This document shows, piece by piece, positions 16,996 through 25,921 of a stretch of DNA of 64,000 nt. A program made the translations under genes and the position numbers. Positions within the stretch are counted from its first letter, which is position 1, and each line of letters begins with the position of its first letter. The notes under the pieces were generated by a model, which saw nothing but the letters and a program-made list of their open reading frames with translations, did no database searches and was not told where the DNA came from. Source of the DNA: Iodobacter sp. (GTDB lineage Bacteria > Pseudomonadota > Gammaproteobacteria > Burkholderiales > Chitinibacteraceae); NCBI RefSeq assembly GCF_025352645.1, contig NZ_JANXSO010000023.1, forward strand, positions 1-64,000, in the 5' to 3' direction.

Positions 16996-17017
16996 AATGA
17001 TGATATTTTCCATCATT
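16996..17017. promoter_or_regulatory. Dyad upstream of arcD, candidate operator
   Basis: Perfect inverted repeat AATGATG-N8-CATCATT, ~85 nt upstream of the arcD start. The spacing fits a dimeric regulator on one helix face. It does not match the FNR consensus closely, and the regulator is unknown. Confidence 0.45.
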
Positions 17018-17616
17018 ATGTAAGCTTATCTTTTGAGTTTGAGCATGGGTCACAGCAGTAGGTGTTTGTAGTTTGTTCTTTTACGACTACGTATTTTTTG
17101 ATAAAAAACAAAATTATTATTATTTGTTAAATTTAGAGGTATTTAAAAAAACAAAACGTATATTAATCATTAACTTAGCGATATTTTTAATCTAACTATT
17201 AAAATTAAAAAATATTCTATTTGTATTTTTTTGTAAATTAATTAAAAAATTTACAATGTATTTTTATGCAAAATAAATTGTAAATAAAGTATTTATGCTT
17301 GTTTTTTGAGGTTTATCCAATAATTTATTGGTTAGATGGATTTGATTTTTTATTGCAATACAGTGTTGTTGTTGATGGGGCCTATTCTTGAGAATTGACA
17401 ATGTATAAGTAAATAAAATAAAAAGTGTTTTGACGTTATTAAGGTTTTTCTCGTTGTTTGTGTTGGCTAACTACAATTTTGCCATTGGTATAAAAAGCCT
17501 TTACTTGCTCATTCGCCAAGGGGGTGTCCCTCTTTGTTGTGTTTTCTGACAAGTTTGCTGGCAAACATTAGTAGTGTTTTATCTAATTTTTGTAAGCAAT
17601 GAAGGGGGAGGGGTAG

Positions 17617-17640
17617 GGCTTAAATCGAACAATTTAAGCC
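17617..17640. other. Perfect 9-bp hairpin in the arcD-vioA gap
   Basis: GGCTTAAAT (17617-17625) and ATTTAAGCC (17632-17640) flank a 6-nt loop. No U-run follows on either strand, so it is more likely an RNA stem or protein site than a terminator. Confidence 0.5.
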
Positions 17641-18173
17641 TGATTATTGGCATATGCGCGAGTGGGCCTTCGGGCATATCGTGCAGCCAGTTTCTTGGTT
17701 GCCTAAACATGAGCTAGCAGCTTCCCTCAATGCGTAAGTACATCTGCAAGGCAGGCTGTCGAGACGTATTGCTTGCTTAAGTCATAGGGGCAGAGAAGAG
17801 TAGTTAAAACGACAGTACGTTTTTTAGCTTGTTTTATAGAATCTGTGTGTTAAATGAAAATTTTTAGGCAAGAACTTTTGCCTCTTTCAAATCGCTAAGG
17901 GGAGTTATATATCGCTCTGGGGCAGAGCAAAGGTTGCTCGCTGGTTTATAAACTGGTGTACAAGGCTATTTTTTTAGCAGGTCATACCATTTTTAGTGCA
18001 TATGCTTACTAAATAATTACACTTTCTTTTGTTAACCTTTTATTAAGTTTTCGTTGTATTTACAACAATCTGCTCTACTTATGTTTACAATTGCTGCGTT
18101 GTTGAATTACATTCACACAATATTATTTTATTCTAAAGTAATAAAAGTGAAGTTTTATCCTGAATTTTACATA

Positions 18174-18342
18174 TTTGCACCAAGATGCAAAATCAAATGA
18201 AATAGACCACACCTAGGCGGTGGTAAATAAAAGCTCGCAATATTTTGCAGCTAAGTGCTATTGCTACGCCTAATGTTATGGTAATTATTATTACCAGAAT
18301 ATGAATGATATAGATCATTGCAAATTATATAAATGGATCTAT
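18174..18342 (+). promoter_or_regulatory. Cluster of four dyads upstream of vioA
   Basis: Four dyads lie within 170 bp: TTTGCA-N6-TGCAAA (18174-18191); ACCAC-CCTAGG-GTGGT with 1- and 2-nt spacers (18206-18224); TGGTAAT-N4-ATTACCA (18279-18296); and ATAGATC-N19-GATCTAT (18310-18342). They end ~100 nt before the vioA start, a position suited to activator or repressor binding and to the 5' leader. Violacein genes are usually quorum-controlled, but the sites here do not show the CviR/LuxR core that I would expect. Confidence 0.4.
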
Positions 18343-18441
18343 TACGATTCAACCTCATATTTTTTACAGTTTAGTTATCAGTATTTTAATTAAATACTAA
18401 AAGATAGATATTCCTTTTTATTTACATTGAGGTATTTTAAA

Positions 18442-19722
18442 GTGTTAAACGACAAAGTAATCTCTATAGTAGGTGCTGGGATATCCGGGCTAAGCTGCGC
18501 ATTAAAATTAGCTGGCTCCAAACTAACTAAAGGCCATACCATCCGCATATTTGAAAATGGGGACAGAACGGGAGGCCGGGCTCACTCAATTAAAGTAGAT
18601 GATTTCAGCATAGATTTAGGAGCAGGGAGATTTTCGCCAGCTTTACATCCAAATGTTTCAAAACTTATTAATGAGCTAGGCGAGAAAATAGAGGTATTTC
18701 CTTTTACAAAAATTGCATGTCCGCACCCACATCATGCTGGCCTAAAAGAAATACTGGCACAATTAAAGCCAAAAATGCTAAGTAGTTATAATGAATCATT
18801 TTTTCAATTTCTATGCAATCATATGGGAAATGAAAAATCCCATGCAATTATTAATGGCTTGGGTTATGACTCCTTATACTTGCTGCAAATTTCACCAAAA
18901 ATTGCATACGATATTATTGAAAAACATCCAGAGATTCAGTGTTTCTCAGATAATGAAGGATATGAGTGGTTTAATTTAGTAGATGGTTTTTCTGCTCTTG
19001 TGAAAAGCTTGTACGAAAGAGCTGCCGTATTGGGTGTTGAATTTTATTTCGAACATAAATTAGTCAATATACAAACCAAATCAAATAGTACTTTGCTTGA
19101 GTTTTCTGGCTGTGATCAGCAGGAGATATGGAACAACAGTAGCTACACCGTACTAGCGCTTCCGCCAACAGCAATGTCATCACTTAATGTAGATTTCCCA
19201 AATAGTTGGAGTGATTTTACTTATGGTTCTATCCCTCTTTTTAAAGGATTCATATTTTTTGATAGCCCTTGGTGGCAAGATTATAATTTAGAAAATAAAG
19301 TAACTATTGTGGATAACCCATTAAGAAAATTATATTTTAAAAGCGATAAATATATTTTCTTTTATACCGATAGTGCCTATGCTGATTTTTGGCATGAAGA
19401 AACAAAAAAAGGTGATAAGGAATATATAAATACCGTAATGAAATTGATTAGTATGGCCTTAAATATTTCAATTAAAGAATTGCCTAGGCCAAGTAGTAAT
19501 AAATTTAAGTATTGGCCAAGTGGTGTTGAGTTTGCTTTAGAGGCTTACCCTGAGCACCCCCCTGTTTTATCTAAAAATAACGGCACAATAATTGCCACTT
19601 CAGATGCCTATACCCCGCATTGTGGCTGGATGGAGGGCGGTATTATTGCTGGCCGAAATGCGGCAGAGCATATATTAAAGCAATTAGAAAAATCAGGGGT
19701 TACTGAGGAAAAAATGAATTAA
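18442..19722 (+). CDS. vioA: Flavoenzyme L-tryptophan oxidase VioA
   Basis: First enzyme of violacein synthesis: it oxidises L-tryptophan to the indole-3-pyruvate imine with FAD, making H2O2. The protein is 426 residues from the GTG at 18442, which has GAGG nine bases upstream. The frame opens at a TTG five codons earlier, within that ribosome site. It has the FAD GAGISG loop (11-16), ENGDRTGGRAHS, the substrate-side LGAGRFSP, K268 in PLFKGF, LRKLYFKSDKYIFFYTDS and the C-terminal HCGWMEGG. These align throughout with Chromobacterium VioA as I recall it. Base composition is far more AT-rich than the arc genes. It leads the vio operon, with 57 nt to vioB. Confidence 0.97.
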   Translation: MLNDKVISIVGAGISGLSCALKLAGSKLTKGHTIRIFENGDRTGGRAHSIKVDDFSIDLGAGRFSPALHPNVSKLINELGEKIEVFPFTKIACPHPHHAGLKEILAQLKPKMLSSYNESFFQFLCNHMGNEKSHAIINGLGYDSLYLLQISPKIAYDIIEKHPEIQCFSDNEGYEWFNLVDGFSALVKSLYERAAVLGVEFYFEHKLVNIQTKSNSTLLEFSGCDQQEIWNNSSYTVLALPPTAMSSLNVDFPNSWSDFTYGSIPLFKGFIFFDSPWWQDYNLENKVTIVDNPLRKLYFKSDKYIFFYTDSAYADFWHEETKKGDKEYINTVMKLISMALNISIKELPRPSSNKFKYWPSGVEFALEAYPEHPPVLSKNNGTIIATSDAYTPHCGWMEGGIIAGRNAAEHILKQLEKSGVTEEKMN

Positions 19723-19779
19723 TTCACAAGAAGATATTGGAAAAACCTCCTTTTTAATTCTAATTGGTATTTATATTTA

Positions 19780-22700
19780 ATGAGTATTTTGAATTTTCCA
19801 CGCATTTACTTTAAAGGTGCTGCACGGCTTAATGTGCCAACGGGGAATAGAAATATTGCCGGTACTTTAGATATTGCAAAAAATAGTGTGTACCAGGATG
19901 GCGCGCTATTTGATTTAAAAAAACACCCAAGTGAGTTTCATCAGTACCTAAGGCAACTACCCCCAAGGTTTAACTTACAAGGCTTACCTGATGATGAGGG
20001 TGTATTTAATCAAGCTGCTGGGCATAATTTTTTAGGGAATAATCATTTCTCTTGGGAAAATACACAGATTACCGCGCTGCAAATTCAGCCTGGTGTGCTA
20101 TTGGAAAATGACTCATTACTTGCCTGCAAACTAGAGCTATGGGGGCATTACAATGAATATTTGCGCACAACATTTAATCGGGCAAGATGGGTAGATATTG
20201 ATCCTAGCCGTGACGATACGTCGCAAATTTATGCAGGGCAACTATGTATTAAAGAAGCGGTTGCCACTGCAAATGCCCCCTATATATTTTCATCAGAGAT
20301 AGATTGTGTGCATTCGGTTCGTTGTTATGGTGAAAACCATATTCAGCAAAAACAGCCTCACTTTTTAGAGCCGGAATTTTCTAAGACAAGGGTATTTCAA
20401 TTTTCTATTGCTAAAGACTCGGAGCATTTTATATTCAAACAACTGGATATAAAATCTGAGTTTATTGAATATTTGCAGCAAGAGCTAAAAAGAGATGATG
20501 TATTAGGCTTAAGTATTCAGTACAGCGTTTTTAATATGTCTACTCCACTGCAGCCAGATACACCGGTGTTTTATGATTTAAGTGGCACCATCGGTTTATG
20601 GCTAAAGCAAGATATGGCAACATTTGCCAATGATAGGATTTTATATCCAGATAATCATCAGGGATTTGGCCCTGTGGGGATTAAGATTCAAGGTGAATGG
20701 GCAAGTATCAGCATGCCTTGCAGTATTCCATTTATTAGCCGTGAAGCCAAATGTGCTGGGCAGCAGCTCACTCATGCCTTGGGGCCCAAATACTCGCTAG
20801 GCGGATTAGAGCTAAGGAGTAAAGGTGGCGTCTTATTGGCAAAAATTCCCGAGTCGGTTTATTTACCATACTGGGAGACGGCAGGGGTTTTTGATGTCCC
20901 ATTATTAAATAACTCTACAGATGATTCATTAATATTGCATGGTGCAGGCAATCAATGGGAAGAGTCTGATTGGTTGATTCAAGCAGAGCAAAATGTTATT
21001 TCATTAGAAGCACCAGACAGAAAAAACAATAGCTTCTTTTCTAAAGAGTTAAAAATATTTAGCTATTACCGTGGCAAGCTAAAAGAGAAAAAAGACATTA
21101 GTGTATTTATTGAGAACAAATCAATTGTTAGCACTTCTCAATTAATAATTTCAAGCAATGAAAGTGGCCAGGCATCCCTTACCATTACTAGCCAAAATCC
21201 AGGTGTCAGTGAGGTATTTGTAGGAGATTACAGGGGGAAGATATTAGTTCGTGTACTCTCTGATGATTGGGCTCTCTTGGATACTCCTGATCATCAGGTG
21301 GACTATACTTTTCTATATGAACAGGTAATGAGTTATTACGAGTTGATTTACCCATTTATGGCGGATAAAGTATTTAGCATGGCGGATCAATGTAAATGTG
21401 AAACCTATGCACGATTAATGTGGCAAATGTGTGACCCATTGAATCGAGATAAAAGTTATTATATGCCAAGCACTAGAGAAATGTCTTATGCTAAATCGAT
21501 ATTATTTCTCAAGTATTTAAGTAATGTTGAAGCATCTGCCTTAAGCAGCCAAAAAAGTACGGCCGTTATTTCAAATGTAAAAGATGCTGAAATTAGCAGC
21601 AAAGAAGAATTAATTCAGGTATTAAAGCAAGCCATTAATTTAGAATTATCTATTATGCTGCAATATCTTTATGCCGCATATTCATTGCCTACCTATGCTG
21701 CAGGTGAGCAATTAGTGGCCAGTAAAAAATGGAGTGTAGAGCAATTGGCTTTAGTTTGCGGTGGTGCAGATCGAAGGCAGCATTCTGGATGGCGCGGCAC
21801 GATTTTAGAAATTGCTCATGAAGAAATGATTCACTACCTAATTGTGAATAATTTATTAATGTCTCTGGGGGAGCCATTTTTCCCAGGAACGCCTTTGTTT
21901 GGTTTAAAGGCTGCTGAAGAATTTGGTCTTGATACAGATTTTTCTTTTGAGCCTTTTTCAGAAAATGTACTTGCTAGGTTTGTTAGGTTTGAATGGCCTC
22001 ATTATTATCCTTCTACAGGAAAATCGATTGCTGATTTCTATGCCTTAATTCGTAAGGCATTTGAAAATATACCTGATTTATTTACCAGTGAATTAGCTAA
22101 AACAAGTGGAGAGCATCATTTGTTTTTAAATGAACTGACGAATAGAAAATTCCCTGCTTATCAATTAGAAGTAAATAATCGGGAAACCGCGTTATTTGCA
22201 ATTGATTTTGTTACCGAACAAGGCGAAGGGGCCGCTGCAGATTCACCTTACTATGCACAAAGCCATTTTAATCGATTAAGGGAAATATCCCGCACTTTAC
22301 TCGCCAGTGAAACGCCATTTGAGCCAGCAATTTCTGTTTTAAAAAATCCTGTGTTAGACCCAACACCGGGTTGCAATACTGTATTAAACCCTGAGGCTAG
22401 GCAGCTCATGCTTTTCTATAAAGGGTGTCATGAGCTGACTTTTAATATGATGATTCAACACTTTGGACAAAAACCTTTAGGTAGCTTGCGTCGCTCAAGA
22501 GTAATGAATGCAGCTATCGATATTATGGCTGGGATATTAAGGCCATTGTCAGTGCAAATTATGTCCACCCCTTCTGGTATTCCTGGCCGGAATGCTGGGC
22601 CACCTGTGCCGCAGGCGATTCAATTTAGCCTGATTGCTGATTATCAGACGGGTTGTGCTGAACTTGCAAGGCAATGTAGGGCGCTTGCAGAATATGCAAG

Positions 22701-22806
22701 AGGAATTACATTGATTAAACCAGCAGTGGCGCAAATTGAATTACTTGAATTTTATGATAAGCAAATGATGAATCTTGCAAGCGGACAACTTTCACGTGAA
22801 GGCTAA
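19780..22806 (+). CDS. vioB: Iminophenylpyruvate dimer synthase VioB
   Basis: This large oxidase couples two indole-3-pyruvate imine molecules to the dimer that VioE rearranges; it is the homologue of StaD/RebD. It has 1008 residues, slightly longer than Chromobacterium VioB. The start SILNFPRIYFKG, the NNHFSWE and YLRTTFNRARWVDIDPSR segments, CKCETYARLMWQMCDP (about residue 545) and a C-terminal ferritin-like helical domain are visible. In that domain ELSIMLQYLYAAYS and H680-E-E-M-I-H supply metal-binding residues. The ribosome site is not obvious, so translation may depend on vioA. The stop lies 3 nt before the vioC ATG. Confidence 0.97.
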   Translation: MSILNFPRIYFKGAARLNVPTGNRNIAGTLDIAKNSVYQDGALFDLKKHPSEFHQYLRQLPPRFNLQGLPDDEGVFNQAAGHNFLGNNHFSWENTQITALQIQPGVLLENDSLLACKLELWGHYNEYLRTTFNRARWVDIDPSRDDTSQIYAGQLCIKEAVATANAPYIFSSEIDCVHSVRCYGENHIQQKQPHFLEPEFSKTRVFQFSIAKDSEHFIFKQLDIKSEFIEYLQQELKRDDVLGLSIQYSVFNMSTPLQPDTPVFYDLSGTIGLWLKQDMATFANDRILYPDNHQGFGPVGIKIQGEWASISMPCSIPFISREAKCAGQQLTHALGPKYSLGGLELRSKGGVLLAKIPESVYLPYWETAGVFDVPLLNNSTDDSLILHGAGNQWEESDWLIQAEQNVISLEAPDRKNNSFFSKELKIFSYYRGKLKEKKDISVFIENKSIVSTSQLIISSNESGQASLTITSQNPGVSEVFVGDYRGKILVRVLSDDWALLDTPDHQVDYTFLYEQVMSYYELIYPFMADKVFSMADQCKCETYARLMWQMCDPLNRDKSYYMPSTREMSYAKSILFLKYLSNVEASALSSQKSTAVISNVKDAEISSKEELIQVLKQAINLELSIMLQYLYAAYSLPTYAAGEQLVASKKWSVEQLALVCGGADRRQHSGWRGTILEIAHEEMIHYLIVNNLLMSLGEPFFPGTPLFGLKAAEEFGLDTDFSFEPFSENVLARFVRFEWPHYYPSTGKSIADFYALIRKAFENIPDLFTSELAKTSGEHHLFLNELTNRKFPAYQLEVNNRETALFAIDFVTEQGEGAAADSPYYAQSHFNRLREISRTLLASETPFEPAISVLKNPVLDPTPGCNTVLNPEARQLMLFYKGCHELTFNMMIQHFGQKPLGSLRRSRVMNAAIDIMAGILRPLSVQIMSTPSGIPGRNAGPPVPQAIQFSLIADYQTGCAELARQCRALAEYARGITLIKPAVAQIELLEFYDKQMMNLASGQLSREG

Positions 22807-22809
22807 AAA

Positions 22810-24099
22810 ATGAAAAAAATCATTATTGTCGGTGGTGGTTTAGCTGGTAGCTTAACCGCTATTTATTTAGCTAAACGCGGCCATGACGTACATGTTTTTG
22901 AAAAGAGGGGTGATCCGTTTATTGCGTATTCAGATTATATAGATCAAGTCAGCTCTCGTGCTATTGGCGTCAGTATGACCGTGCGTGGGATTCAGGCGGT
23001 TTTAAATGCAGGTGTCCCAAAGGAAGAGCTAGATTTATGTGGGATTCCTATTTCAGGGATGTCTTTTTGTATTGCTGGAAAATTTAAAGTCAGAGAATTG
23101 CCTCCTATAGACTATCTATCTCCTCTTTCATTAAGCAGAGCTGATTTTCAAAAATTATTAAACAAATATGCTGCAATAAATAATGTTCATTATCACTATG
23201 GGCAGCGTTGTTTGGAAGTTAACTTAGACGATAAAACAATCACCACAAAAGATAATGATGGGATAATTGTTGAGCATAAGGGTGATTTATTGATTGGCGC
23301 AGATGGTGCGCGCTCTTGCGTACGGCAAACCATGCAAAATAATTGCCGCAGGTTTGAATACCAGCAATCATTTTTCAAGCACGGTTATAAAACGCTGGTT
23401 ATTCCTGATGCCAGCCAGTTAAATTTAAGAAATGATTTAATCTATTTTTTTGGTATGGATTCTGGAGGCTTATTTGCAGGGCGGGCGGCTACTATTCCTG
23501 ATGGTAGTATTAGCTTTGCAGTTTGCCTGCCTTATCAGGGAGATATTAGTTTACAAACTAAAGATACCGCAATAATGAGGCGCTTTTTTGATAAGTACTA
23601 TGCAATGTTGCCTGAAGAAACAAGAAAAGAAATGTTATCGCAGTTTATGGAAAAACCGAGCAATGATTTAATTAATGTTAAATCATCTGTTTTTCATTAT
23701 AAGCAGAATGCCCTGATACTGGGCGATTCTGCCCATGCTACTGCGCCTTTTTTGGGGCAGGGAATGAATATGGCATTGGAAGACGCTTATATTCTGGATA
23801 AATTGTTTGAAAAACATGGTGAAGATTTTGAAAAAATTCTGCCTGCATTTACGCAGTTAAGAAAAAGAGAAGCCGATGCCATGCAGGATATGGCCATTAA
23901 TAATTATGAAGTGTTGTGCAAGTCTAATCCTATTTTCTTTATGCGCTCTAAATATACCCGTTATATGAGTAATAAGTTTCCTGCCAGCTATCCTCCAGAT
24001 ATGGCTGAAAAGCTTTATTTTACCTCAATGGCTTATAGCGAGCTAAGAGATATTCAACAGAAACAAAATGTTTGGTACAAACTAGGGAGAGTAAACTAA
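22810..24099 (+). CDS. vioC: FAD-dependent monooxygenase VioC (violacein synthase)
   Basis: This 429-residue flavoprotein hydroxylates C2 of one indole of protoviolaceinic acid, giving the oxindole that becomes violacein; it also acts on the deoxy series. Visible are the FAD loop IIVGGGLAGSLTAIYLAKRG, RAIGVSMTVRG, the LLIGADGARS motif and the second FAD contact GDSAHATAPFLGQGMNMALED, followed by RKREADAMQDMA. The C-terminal FTSMAYSELRDIQQKQNVW tail is typical of VioC. The start ATG lies 3 nt after the vioB stop with GAAGG upstream. Its stop shares one base with the vioD start. Confidence 0.97.
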   Translation: MKKIIIVGGGLAGSLTAIYLAKRGHDVHVFEKRGDPFIAYSDYIDQVSSRAIGVSMTVRGIQAVLNAGVPKEELDLCGIPISGMSFCIAGKFKVRELPPIDYLSPLSLSRADFQKLLNKYAAINNVHYHYGQRCLEVNLDDKTITTKDNDGIIVEHKGDLLIGADGARSCVRQTMQNNCRRFEYQQSFFKHGYKTLVIPDASQLNLRNDLIYFFGMDSGGLFAGRAATIPDGSISFAVCLPYQGDISLQTKDTAIMRRFFDKYYAMLPEETRKEMLSQFMEKPSNDLINVKSSVFHYKQNALILGDSAHATAPFLGQGMNMALEDAYILDKLFEKHGEDFEKILPAFTQLRKREADAMQDMAINNYEVLCKSNPIFFMRSKYTRYMSNKFPASYPPDMAEKLYFTSMAYSELRDIQQKQNVWYKLGRVN

Positions 24100-25229
24100 T
24101 GAAAATTTTAGTCGTTGGAGCCGGGCCAGCGGGCCTTATGTTTGCCAGTCAGTTAAAGAAAATTAAACAGGATTGGGATATCGCCATTGTAGAAAAAAAT
24201 ACAGTGGATGAAATTGTAGGTTGGGGTGTAGTTTTACCTGGCAGGGTACCTAATCACCCTGCCAATCCACTAAGCTATTTGTCTGATTACACCGACATTG
24301 ATGCGCAATATATTGATGAATTTTGCCTCGTTCACCAAGGAGAACAGGCAAAGGCAAGCACGGGTATTACTTTGTGTGGAGCAGAAAGGCGATCTTTAGT
24401 AGGCGCATTAAGGGGGCTTTGTCGTGATTTACATATTCCAATTACCTATTCTTCCCCATTGTTTGATGGAAAAGATCTAGATACAGAAGCATACGATTTA
24501 ATCGTAATTGCTAATGGAATTAATAATATATCTAATTACTTTAATGAAGCTTTAGTGCCTGATGTTGAGTTTGGTAAAAATCGTTATATGTGGTATGGCA
24601 CGCCACATATTTTTGATTCGATGAACTTGATTTTTAAGGCAACAGATCATGGTGTATTTATTGCTCATGCATATAAGTATTCCAGCACAATGAGCACCTT
24701 TGTTGTTGAGTGCAGTGAGGATACATATCATTCCTCCGGTATTGAATCTTTATCGGAAGAAGAAGCAAAAACATTTATTGCCAATATTTTTAGCGCTGAG
24801 CTTGATCAGCAGCCGGTTGAAGTTCAGCCTGGTTTGCAATGGCGAAATTTTGTAACGCTCAGCCATGCTAAAGCGTATGAGGGCAATTTAGTGCTGATTG
24901 GTGATGCATTACAAACAGGCCATTTTTCTATTGGCCATGGTACGACGATGGCGGTGGTTGCTGCACAAATGTTAGTAAAAGCACTTTATGACCATGCACA
25001 AGTAAATAGCGCTTTAGAAGATTTTAATGCAAAGGTTATTCCGCTGATGCAATTATTTAGCGGGCATGCCAGCACCAGCCGCACTTGGTTTGAAACTGCG
25101 GCAGAAAGAATGGATTTAAGCGCTGGCGAATTGGCAAAGAGTTTTTCTGAGCGCCGAGAGCAGCTTCCCCCTCTGCCTGTGGCTTTGGCACAGGCGCTTG
25201 GCATGGCACTATCGTGTAAGGAATCTTAG
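24099..25229 (+). CDS. vioD: FAD-dependent tryptophan-ring hydroxylase VioD
   Basis: This 376-residue flavin monooxygenase adds the 5-hydroxyl to one indole ring of the prodeoxyviolacein precursor, which distinguishes violacein from deoxyviolacein. It has the N-terminal FAD loop ILVVGAGPAGLMFASQL, VDEIVGWGVVLPG, the MSTFVVECSEDTY strand and the GDALQTGHFSIGHGTTMA motif. The true start is the ATG at 24099 in a TAATG junction with vioC, with GGGAG upstream; the frame opens 27 nt earlier inside vioC. vioE begins at the next base after its stop. An intact VioD predicts that true violacein, not only deoxyviolacein, can be made. Confidence 0.97.
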   Translation: MKILVVGAGPAGLMFASQLKKIKQDWDIAIVEKNTVDEIVGWGVVLPGRVPNHPANPLSYLSDYTDIDAQYIDEFCLVHQGEQAKASTGITLCGAERRSLVGALRGLCRDLHIPITYSSPLFDGKDLDTEAYDLIVIANGINNISNYFNEALVPDVEFGKNRYMWYGTPHIFDSMNLIFKATDHGVFIAHAYKYSSTMSTFVVECSEDTYHSSGIESLSEEEAKTFIANIFSAELDQQPVEVQPGLQWRNFVTLSHAKAYEGNLVLIGDALQTGHFSIGHGTTMAVVAAQMLVKALYDHAQVNSALEDFNAKVIPLMQLFSGHASTSRTWFETAAERMDLSAGELAKSFSERREQLPPLPVALAQALGMALSCKES

Positions 25230-25811
25230 ATGCTTGCAGAGAAAATTGTGCCGCCACGCTTACCTGAGCAATGGAGCAGTAGCTATATTTCTTACTGGCA
25301 GCCTATGCAGAAAGATGACCAAATCACTTCTGGCATCTGCTGGTTTGATTATGAGCAAAACCGCTGCCGGATTGATGGCTTATTTAACCCGTGGTCAGAG
25401 GAAAAAACGGGTCATCGCTTATGGATGTCAGAAATTGTGACGGCCAGCGAGGGGAAAACAAAAAAGTCTAAAATTGCTTACTATCGTGAGCCCGCTCAGA
25501 GTGAGACGGAGTATGAGGCAGTTGTACTCGATGATGATCTAGATGTTTGCCACGACGTTTTATTAACACAGGATGTTTTATTGCAATACCAGGCCAGCTA
25601 TGCGGGCAGCCAACATTTGCTAGGTAGGGAAACTGAAGCTTGGACTTTTACTAAGCCAGGTAAAGGCCCTTCAACCTATTACTTTGTAAAAGGCACTAAT
25701 CAATTGATTAGGATGGTGACGGGGGATCCTGAAGTGCATGCTTCTATTCGTGATTTTCCTAATTTTACAACGCATGCCATTGCTGATGAGATATTTTCAA
25801 ACGGTGCTTAA
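25230..25811 (+). CDS. vioE: Violacein biosynthesis enzyme VioE
   Basis: This 193-residue cofactor-free protein takes the VioB dimer through an indole shift to prodeoxyviolacein, the step that separates violacein from chromopyrrolic-acid pathways. The fold is related to lipoprotein carriers. Conserved stretches are WSSSYISYWQPM near residue 15, CWFDYEQNRCRIDGLFNPWSE (about 37-57, with the active-site FNP), RLWMSE, the GKGPSTYYF strand and RMVTGDPEVHASIRDFPN. The ATG follows the vioD stop directly, with AAGGA upstream. It ends the operon; a strong terminator follows 20 nt downstream. Confidence 0.97.
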   Translation: MLAEKIVPPRLPEQWSSSYISYWQPMQKDDQITSGICWFDYEQNRCRIDGLFNPWSEEKTGHRLWMSEIVTASEGKTKKSKIAYYREPAQSETEYEAVVLDDDLDVCHDVLLTQDVLLQYQASYAGSQHLLGRETEAWTFTKPGKGPSTYYFVKGTNQLIRMVTGDPEVHASIRDFPNFTTHAIADEIFSNGA

Positions 25812-25829
25812 TTACTATTAAGTTAATTA

Positions 25830-25862
25830 AAAAGGCAGAGCAATTATTGCTCTGCCTTTTTA
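25830..25862. terminator. Bidirectional rho-independent terminator between vioE and the MATE gene
   Basis: AAAAGGCAGAGCAA (25830-25843), loop TTA, then the full complement ending in TTTTT. The stem is a perfect 14 bp, with A-run and T-run on the two sides, so it can end both the vio transcript and the convergent MATE transcript. Confidence 0.92.
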
Positions 25863-25921
25863 ATTTTACCATTTTAGCCTAAGCGGGTATCTTGTGTTTA
25901 TATTACATGCCTGATATAGAA

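Larger units (their letters stand above)
16914..18441. other. 1.5-kb AT-rich gene-free region between arcD and vioA
   Basis: No convincing open frame on either strand. The stretch is conspicuously AT-rich with long A and T runs from ~17080 to ~17460, and it must hold divergent promoters for arcD and vioA. Between ~17610 and ~17960 the sequence is more mixed and includes a perfect 9-bp hairpin (17617-17640) and a smaller one (AGGCAA/TTGCCT near 17868-17885). This could be an untranslated RNA or a decayed gene, but nothing identifies it. I found no LuxR-type box by eye. Confidence 0.6.

Noticed and set aside
16914-17100. FNR/ANR box upstream of the arc operon
   Set aside because: No TTGAT-N4-ATCAA-like match was found by eye; the AATGATG-N8-CATCATT dyad was reported as an unassigned operator.
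17600-17760. Possible riboswitch or rRNA-like fragment (GGGCCTTCGGGC region) before vioA
   Set aside because: The surrounding sequence does not fit c-di-GMP riboswitch or 16S rRNA features that I could recall; only the 9-bp hairpin nearby is reported.
17000-18440. LuxR/CviR-type quorum-sensing box upstream of vioA
   Set aside because: Expected from Chromobacterium, but no CTG-N10-CAG-like palindrome of convincing quality was seen.
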